From NCBI GenBank assembly GCA_011503125.2, contig WWBZ02000062.1, positions 1,798,001 to 1,862,000 of the forward strand: a stretch of 64,000 bases of DNA, written 5' to 3'. Source of the DNA: Botryosphaeria dothidea (lineage: Eukaryota; Ascomycota; Dothideomycetes; Botryosphaeriales; Botryosphaeriaceae). The notes beneath the pieces are model-generated. The model was not told where the DNA came from, searched no databases, and worked only from the letters and a program-made list of their open reading frames with translations. The position numbers were made by a program, and so were the translations under genes. Shown here piece after piece: positions 57,428 to 64,000 of the stretch (its first letter is position 1; every line of letters begins with the position of its first letter).

Positions 57428-58709
57428 CTATAAAACTCGTTTAACGACTGTCGGGCTCCGAACCGCTGTGATGTCATTAGCAGCATCGTTCGCATCCGAC
57501 GTCTCGATCGTGACCTTGACGCTCCGCTTGATGCGCGTCTGCAGGTGCTCCTCGCTGCCGAAGCTCTGCCACCCGTCCGACTGCCCGGACTCGAGCGAGC
57601 GGCGCGCGGGCGCGGGGCCGTCGCGCGCCTCGATCGTAACGGTGGTGCCGCCGGCCTCGCCGCGCAGCTCGTCCAGGTTGACATCCGGGTCGTAGCGGGC
57701 GGACGTGGTCTTGGTGTAGGACTTGGAGATGCCGGTCCTCTCGAAGACGACGCGCACGAGCGGGCGGAGCGTCGCCATCGAGCCGGCGATGATGCCGACG
57801 CCGGGTTCGATCCACGACCACACGATCAGGCCGGTGATGTTGTAGAGGTAGTCCGCGTTTTGCGACAGGTCGTCGATGGTGCGGACGCGGATGAGCGTGG
57901 TGATGGCGGCGCTGAGCGGCTCGTGTTAGCGGGCTGGTCGGGAAAAGCAGGCAGAGAGAACGCACTAAGATCCGAGAGACATGATGAAGTAGATGGCTGC
58001 CCTCTTCTTCCATCCGAGGTTCGAGTGGCGGAGCATGAAGAAGGGGATTCCCGCGAAGATGAAGTCGGCCAGAGCGCTGATGGCGGCTTGGATGTACCCG
58101 ACACCGACGCCGCCGGTCTTGTTGTTGCAGTTTCCTTCCTGGTTCTGATTCCAGAAATACGAGGGCGGGTCGCACTGGAAGACGGTGCCGAAAAACATGA
58201 ACAGCCCCCATCCGGTGGACACGACCAGCGTGCCCCAGATGATGTACTTCTGCCAAGGGACGACAATGACGCGAAGCAGGAAGAAGCCGACCGCGACCTT
58301 GACCATGATGACAGTAAACGAGTAGAGGGCTCCGCAAGCGAACCAGTACTGCAGCCGCCTTGATCAGCGACATGCGGGATCCACGCCCCACGCTGCAGGC
58401 GCACTCACCTTCATGGCTAGCACGATCTGGTCGGGAGTCAGTGTGGCCATGTGCTTCCCCATTCCCGTCTGCGCCCCGAGCAAAAGGAAGATGCCCCAGA
58501 TCGTGTATAAGATCTTTGCTTTTTCGTTAACAGGAACATCCACTTGACGGGACCGGGGGGGGGGGGTGGCTTACCTGGCTAACGAGCATCAGCCAGTCAT
58601 CGAAGCCGAACGACTTCACGAGAAAGGCGCGCACGCCGCATCGCATCGTTACCACCACCCATGACAGGACCAGAAGTGCGATGGTGACCGACGAGATCTG
58701 GTCAACCAT
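57428..58709 (-). CDS. PTH11-like / rhodopsin-domain seven-helix membrane protein
   Basis: Four exons on the minus strand, 58709-58575, 58513-58409, 58348-57966 and 57911-57428 (introns of 54-61 nt), give about 368 residues. Helices can be traced from ISSVTIALLVLSWVVVTMR through FGFDDWLML (typical of the family), ILYTIWGIFLLLGAQTGMG, YWFACGALYSFTVIMVKV, the QCDPPSYFW Cys loop, and NITGLIVWSWIEPGVGIIAGSMATLRP. A cytosolic tail of about 100 residues ends the chain. No N-terminal CFEM domain is present. The family senses surface and host cues in plant pathogens, but most members have no known role. Start chosen at 58709; an upstream in-frame ATG at 58829 adds 40 non-helical residues. Intron 1 contains a 12-G run. 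Confidence 0.88.
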
Positions 58710-61369
58710 TTGCGATTGTCGCCAGAGACGACGGGAGGGAAACAAGCATTCTGAGGAGAGCCAGGGCGGGAACGTGATCAGCGGTGAGAATAAGTAATAA
58801 AGAGGGCGCGTTGCATGACCGTCGGTCATTGAGCGGCATGGGAGGCTGGCTGGAGCTCCGCAGAATGCGTCTCTCGCCTATCTGAATCCACATTAAGACC
58901 GATCTGGATGGGCACCTTGGGGCAGGGATCAACAGGTGGTGCGCGGCCGTGGCGACCTTTCCCGGAAAGAACCGCCTCTGTGCTGCTACGCGCCAGCTTC
59001 GTCAGACATTTGTGCCGAGCAACGGGCCGAGGCGTGCGAGACACGAGCGATAGCGCGCGGAAAGAGCTATACTGCGCGGTACAGCTATAGGCATAGGGCT
59101 GCGGCGCGCAAGTAAGGGAATCCCAGGAAGTGTTTGAGCACGGCGAGCCCGCGACTTCCACCAGGGAGGCGCCCACAAACGCTTTAGCCGACATAAACGC
59201 CGCGATCAGCTCCGTTCTCGGCACTCCCTTCTTTCGGCGAAACATCCGCGAAGGATGGGATAAGAATAGGGTGTACTGCGGCCCCTTCAATGGCCCAAAG
59301 TCACATGCAGGACCTCCTGAGAGAGCGCTTTTCAGTGCGGAATGATCATCCCGCATGAAAGGAAATTTTCAATCTGAACTCGGTTGGTGCTTACAGTGGG
59401 CGGCAAGTGCCATGATCTTGGCCTCGTAAGTATGGCATGATGTTGTGTAGCTGGCGACCACGCGAGCAGCGAGTACGGTGCGTCGGACCCATAAGCCATG
59501 CTTCCGACGACGATCAGGCTCCTCATTGCCTCGAACTGCGAAGGCGGTGAAAGATTAGCAGCGCTCTTCCTTCCACGAAGGATTACCAGCGTCGGATGAG
59601 TTCCGAGGGCTGTGCACATGCAGCAAGTGCGCGGCGGTACCTGAGTCTCGATGCGAGGTACCGCTATCGTGGCAGCATCTCAACGGTTTTCCGGGGAGTC
59701 AAGGGGAATTGCAGGATCTGCACCTAGCGGCTTGGTCGTTGAGGATGAGCGACGATCAAATACAGGCCAGATGTTGTGCGGCCGGGCCTTCAATTGGAGT
59801 CTTGAAAAGTCAATGCTAAGCGAGTGTCTGATACATACATTTGCATTGCGAGTACGATGGAGTGGAGAGCGCAAGCGGAGCCTCTCTTCGTCCGTATGCT
59901 TATGGGTCTGGGACCAAGCATGTGGGGATAGGCAGTTCTGAGACAGGTGGTCTCACCTTGGTCACGCAGGTGTGGCTGTGTTCAACGACAGTGACCTTCA
60001 CGGAGGAGATCAGCGCTGACTTAGCAATGGTTCTTCGAGGGTCAGCTGCGGTCGAAAGGACGGAAGTGCCGAGAGCCGGAGAAATGGTGTCGGGCAGTAA
60101 TTTCGCGGGCAGGGAGCGGACGACAAACTGACAGCGGAGCGGGGCGCGCGGATGTAACACCCTACAATCGATCCGGTATAGCCCCGACCGCCTATCTCTA
60201 CTGTCGTCATCCTTATCACTCCTCCGCCCTTCTGGCCTCTTCTCTTGACAGCAGACGTTGGAAATAATCGCGACTTGATCGTGGCATTTCACAGCCATCG
60301 TGAACTCTTTCTGCAGAGATCTTGACCCTTAGTTGATCCCTGGCAACGGACCCCACCCAGCATTGATCGACGAACAGCCTTGCCATCCCGGTAGCGAGAG
60401 ATGATCCGATCCTGACGAGGGGCTTTCCGTCCTCAAATGGTCACAAAGAAAGAGGTGAGGACGGTCATTATGTGATCCCTAGTGTCCGCGCTGTATCTGC
60501 TCTCACTCTGACAGCTTCCGCCTTGATCAAGCGGTTCCATGTTGTAGATGAGCGTTGAATACCCGGATGGGTCAGAAGAGCCTCATAACTCCGATCCTAA
60601 GCATGTGGGAAGGCGATCTACAGCGCCACGACCGAGGAAAAGCGCCGAGAGCGCCTGCAGTCTCGCCGGAGATACCCCCGGGCTCGTTACGAGGCAGTTT
60701 TCCAGCAACGTTCGGGTCCGGTTGATCGAACTTCTTGACAGCTGCAGTATAACTTGCCGCCACAACACGCCATCTTCTCCTTGCGGCTCGCTTGTCTCAT
60801 TTATCGCAGCATTACGCCCGAATGTGATATATTAGTGCTAGCTGAGAGGAATTTGATTTCCTTGCTAAAAAGGCAGAGTGCTGCTATATTGTTTTCGAAA
60901 AGACGACATCGCTGAAGTGGAGAGTGTCGGAAGCACGAATACAGCCCATACAAATACTGTCATCTGAAAGACCTGGAGGGTTTGGGGGACGCACAAGGAT
61001 TGAGATGACAACTGACTCCAACGCCACCATCATCATGCCAAGGCTACTTTTGAAGATCCAAAGGCTGAAAGCAAGAGTAACGGCACCTGAACCACGTTGG
61101 CCACGTGCGGGGAGGCTTCTTAGCTTGACTTTGTCCTGTACACGGCTTCGGATGAAACATGCCCTTGCCGCACGCTGCTTTACACGCGCCCGAATAGGAC
61201 ATCCTCCGTCTATTCTCCACAATACACGCCCTCAAGAGCCCACTATCTGCCGAAGATAGATGAGAGTACGCGACTCTTCAACAACCGAGCCCCAGCCACC
61301 ATGGCGTCAGCTTCATGCTCATGACTCCTTTCGCTTAGAACAGTTGCAGCTCCGGACATGTCCATTCCT
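58710..61369. other. Long gene-poor stretch
   Basis: 2.7 kb with no supported gene. The longest open frame (minus strand, 59356-58826) has no motif, codon bias or splice support. Confidence 0.4.
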
Positions 61370-62287
61370 TCATCCGTTGCGCAGCTTGATCCTAACCATG
61401 AAGTCCTGGGGCTTGACAAACCAATTGTTCGTCACTGTCCAGTGAGAATTCGGCTCTGTCAGCTTTCCACACAGCTCAAAGTCAAAGTCACCCACGAGAA
61501 CTGGAGTGAGTTTTGATATCTCGAGATGAAAGATGTGGCGTCCGATACAGTTCCGGGCACCCAGGCCGAACTGAGCGGAAGCGGCTTACTGTCCGCAGAG
61601 TATCCTCATCGAAGTGCACTGAGTTGCAAGGCTCTTACCGGTATCCAATGGCGATTCATGAGAGAGAGCCTCTCCGAATCTTGGGTCATCCATCTCTCAG
61701 GCCGGAACTGGTCTGCATCATGCCCCCAACCTTCAACGTCACGATGCTGGACCCAGGCATTAACACCGACGATGGTCTGTATCGTTACCCGTTAGTCTTT
61801 CTCTCTAGACAATAGTAGATCTAGAAAGCATCAAACTCACCCCTTCAGGGAAGAAGCGTCCGCACATGTTAGCTCCACCCTCCGGCACGACGCGTTCCAA
61901 GGGCAACCTAGTGGCCGGATGCAACCTCAAAGCTTCCTTGATCACAGCCTGCAGGTATAGCATCTCCTGACTCTCCTTGAAAGAGATCCTGCGCGACATC
62001 CTTCCCTGCCTCCGCAGATCGTCAACCTCAGCCCGGAGCTGCTCGAAGCAGTGTCGGCCCTTCAGCAGATAATACAAGCAGGCCGACAAAGCGATCGCGG
62101 TCGTGTCGGAGCCAGCAACCATATTTCCGATGCACATGCCAATGGCATACCGCATCGTGAAGGTATCCGGGTCCCGAGCGTGCTTGGCCAGCAACTTGGT
62201 CACCAAATCCGCTGCGGGGTAAATAAACTTCCCGGCTGCTGCCGTTTCGGTGTTGATCTGGCGAGGCCCAATGAGCGGGCCGGATGA
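61370..62287 (-). pseudogene. Cytochrome P450 relic lacking its N-terminal half
   Basis: Three exons on the minus strand, 62287-61841, 61776-61639 and 61570-61370, join in phase 0. The C-terminal half is complete: I-helix MVAGSDTTA, ExxR as KEALRLHP, RLPLERVVPEGG, DQFRPERWM, haem loop FGLGARNCIG and a normal C-terminus. Upstream, the frame is closed by a TGA at 62290-62288 with no credible splice acceptor. A fragment in another frame (KKFPILLIIRP) may be more of the gene, and the anchor, hinge and helices A-H (over 200 residues) cannot be found before the next gene. About 260 residues remain of some 500. The C-terminal half resembles pisatin-demethylase-type P450s. The relic cannot make a membrane-anchored enzyme. 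Confidence 0.75.
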
Positions 62288-62580
62288 TCAAAAGTATCGG
62301 GAACTTCTTGAGCCTTTTACAGTAGATGCGAACGACAGCGATCGGCACTTCCTCCGAAGGGAGTTGTCGGAAGTTTGGGCTGAAGACTCATCCCCGAAGC
62401 TGTTTGATGTGTGATCCTCTCTTTGAGCGGGTCCGTCCAAGAACCACAGAAATCAATATTCATGTTGTGCACCTATCAGAAACTCTGCTCATCTTCTTGT
62501 TCCCAGAGAATTGTCATGCGAACCACGCGTGATCAACCGTCAACGTTGCCAACCAGCTCATACGAGCATTATCCTGTTCT

Positions 62581-64000
62581 CTAATTAGATTCAGTCGTGC
62601 AACCACATAGCTGAAGGGCACTCACCCGAAGTAGAATGCCTGAACCATCTTTCCAGCGATGTTTAACCTCACCCGAGAACGAGAATCCCAAAGCCAGTCC
62701 GACAATGACATAACCCCTCTGGGCCTCCGTGCCGTCTAAGGTGCCAAACGACCGGTCCTGATGTCCCCAGTGAACATACCTCTTATTGGTTCGCAGCTGT
62801 ATTCCGATGATTAGCAGACAACTCAGCAAGCTGCATTCAGGGCAAAAACCCACGCTGACAGTCCTGATACCCTCATGATGCAGCACCTCCACACCCACCA
62901 CGCTCTCACCGCCCGGACCGTCAACATCCAAAGTCTCGACCGTCATCCCCGCCGCCCACTCACGCCACCACGAAGGCGCCTCTGCCCGAGGCCTCTCCCG
63001 CTCCAGTGCAAGCATGCGCTTCACAGCCTCGTGCCCAATCTCCCTCGGGGCAATGCCCGACTGCACTGTGTACTCCGCGCGCAAGCAGCAGATATGCAGT
63101 CCTTCGAACAAATAGGCGGTCAGTCTCTGCAGGCTGCGCCGCTCAGTCTCGTTCGCGGCCCAGACAAGGGGATCGACGGGGACGAGGTCGTCATGCCAAG
63201 CGGCATGGATTTGATGGGGGTCGCGTGCGCGCTCGGTGGACGGAAGGGCCACCAACGTTCGGGTATTGTTGGACCAGATGGGAGCGTTCATGCGGTGGAG
63301 GACGTTGATTGTAGAAGAGTTTGGCGGTTTCCATAATGGCTGGTGGAGGAGCGGGGGTCTCTCTGAGATTCCCGGAATGGTGTTGTCCGTCAGTGTATAT
63401 GACTGGAAGGACTGAGTGATATCGGCGTAGGGGTTTTGAACAAGGCCGAGACGGCAGATTTTGTTCTCCTACAATCAGTTAGTTAACTTCCAGGGTGGCC
63501 ACTTCCATGACGTAGATGTGGTGGTGGATGCATGCGATGCCTTACTTTGCTGATATGCCCCACGATGCCAACGAGGACATGCTGGTCGCGAACACTCAGA
63601 AAACGTTGACAGTACTCCGGATTCGTGTCACCAAGAAGCTTAGAGTCTTCCCGATCGGTTATGTGTACCTGTTTTCCGTGAGCGAGATGCAACCTCCGCG
63701 AGAATGCACTGAGTCCAGCACACTCTGTTTCTGGGACTTACAGTGATGCCTTTGATAGAAGTCTCCAACTTCTCAGTCAAAAACATGTCCGGCATGTGCA
63801 ACAGCAGGCCCTTTATCCAGCTACCCTTCTCTATCCCAACCTTCTCTGTCATCCAATCCGGTCCTCCATCTTTTCCAAATAGTTGCCTTTGCCTTCCCGA
63901 GATAGTCATAGCCAGGCCAACCAATGAACGCTTTTCATCCCATACGGCCTCCAATAGAGCACCGCAGTGGGTATCACGTATAACGTTTGACACCCACTGG
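62581..64000 (-). CDS. Unknown protein, 5' end beyond the right edge
   Basis: Exons on the minus strand: 64000 (open) to 63742, 63668-63546, 63468-62854 and 62796-62581, with phase-0 introns of 73, 77 and 57 nt. About 404 residues are visible. I do not recognise a named domain. The chain has several short beta-like segments with repeated Gly-hydrophobic patterns (VGLAMTIS, VLVGIVGHIS, VIVGLALGFSF), as in some large fungal F-box or beta-propeller-like proteins, but this is only an impression. The end is uncertain: a GTGAGT near the 3' end could start a further intron leading to a short last exon ending near 62530. The intron at 62797-62853 is 57 nt, without stop, and may be retained. Confidence 0.55.

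Noticed and set aside
61639..61700. A frameshift in the CT-rich stretch before MNRHWIP of the third P450
   Set aside because: Careful rereading of the CTCTCTC tract shows one continuous frame.
1..64000. CRISPR arrays, insertion sequences or other bacterial features
   Set aside because: Introns, P450s, HET genes and TA-flanked Tc1/mariner elements mark this as fungal nuclear DNA, and no regularly spaced repeats were seen.

Overview
The window is nuclear DNA of a filamentous ascomycete (Pezizomycotina). The evidence is short introns (about 45-70 nt, GTAAGT-like donors, CTAAC-like branch points), HET-domain genes, a PTH11-like receptor, CFEM-like and other small secreted proteins, three cytochrome P450 loci, and Tc1/mariner-pogo transposons whose stop codons fit repeat-induced point mutation (RIP). 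The species cannot be named from the sequence. All exon structures below were read by eye from splice signals, frame continuity and remembered family patterns; no search was run.

Layout. 0-8 kb: the 3' end of an unknown gene, an isocitrate-lyase/PEP-mutase family enzyme, a secreted type-B carboxylesterase and an Ala/Ser-rich single-pass membrane protein. 8-20 kb: a broken aspartic-peptidase-like gene, an intact P450, a damaged FAD-linked (BBE-like) oxidase and an intact cAMP-receptor-like GPCR. 21-38 kb: an accessory island with a DUF2235 hydrolase, a frameshifted alpha/beta hydrolase of the kind often found at the N-terminus of fungal NLRs, a GMC oxidoreductase, a decayed DUF4419 gene, a RIP-mutated pogo element, a HET-domain pseudogene split by a Tc1-like element, and an intact HET-domain gene. 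38-58 kb: mostly intact genes, namely a CFEM-like GPI protein, a secreted protein of unknown family, a DUF1993 protein, a CSC1/OSCA-type channel, a P450 with a polyglycine insert, a convergent salicylate-hydroxylase-like monooxygenase, a secreted Cys protein with an acidic Gly-Asp tail and a PTH11-like receptor. 58-64 kb: a long gene-poor stretch, the 3' half of a third P450, and a gene of unknown family running off the right edge.

How the parts fit. The clearest biology lies at about 28.8-38 kb. A HET gene can be read through if the Tc1-like element is removed together with one copy of its TA target, which shows an exact insertion into an exon. A second element of the pogo type sits about 70 bp upstream of the same gene. 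The pogo transposase remains one reading frame with five stops and no frameshift, every stop explainable by CpA-to-TpA change, and the HET and DUF4419 neighbours carry stops of the same kind. This looks like decay of an allorecognition- or immunity-type gene cluster by transposition plus RIP. I found no convincing wholly new system. No polyketide synthase, NRPS or terpene synthase core enzyme is visible, so the scattered oxidative genes are not claimed as a biosynthetic cluster.
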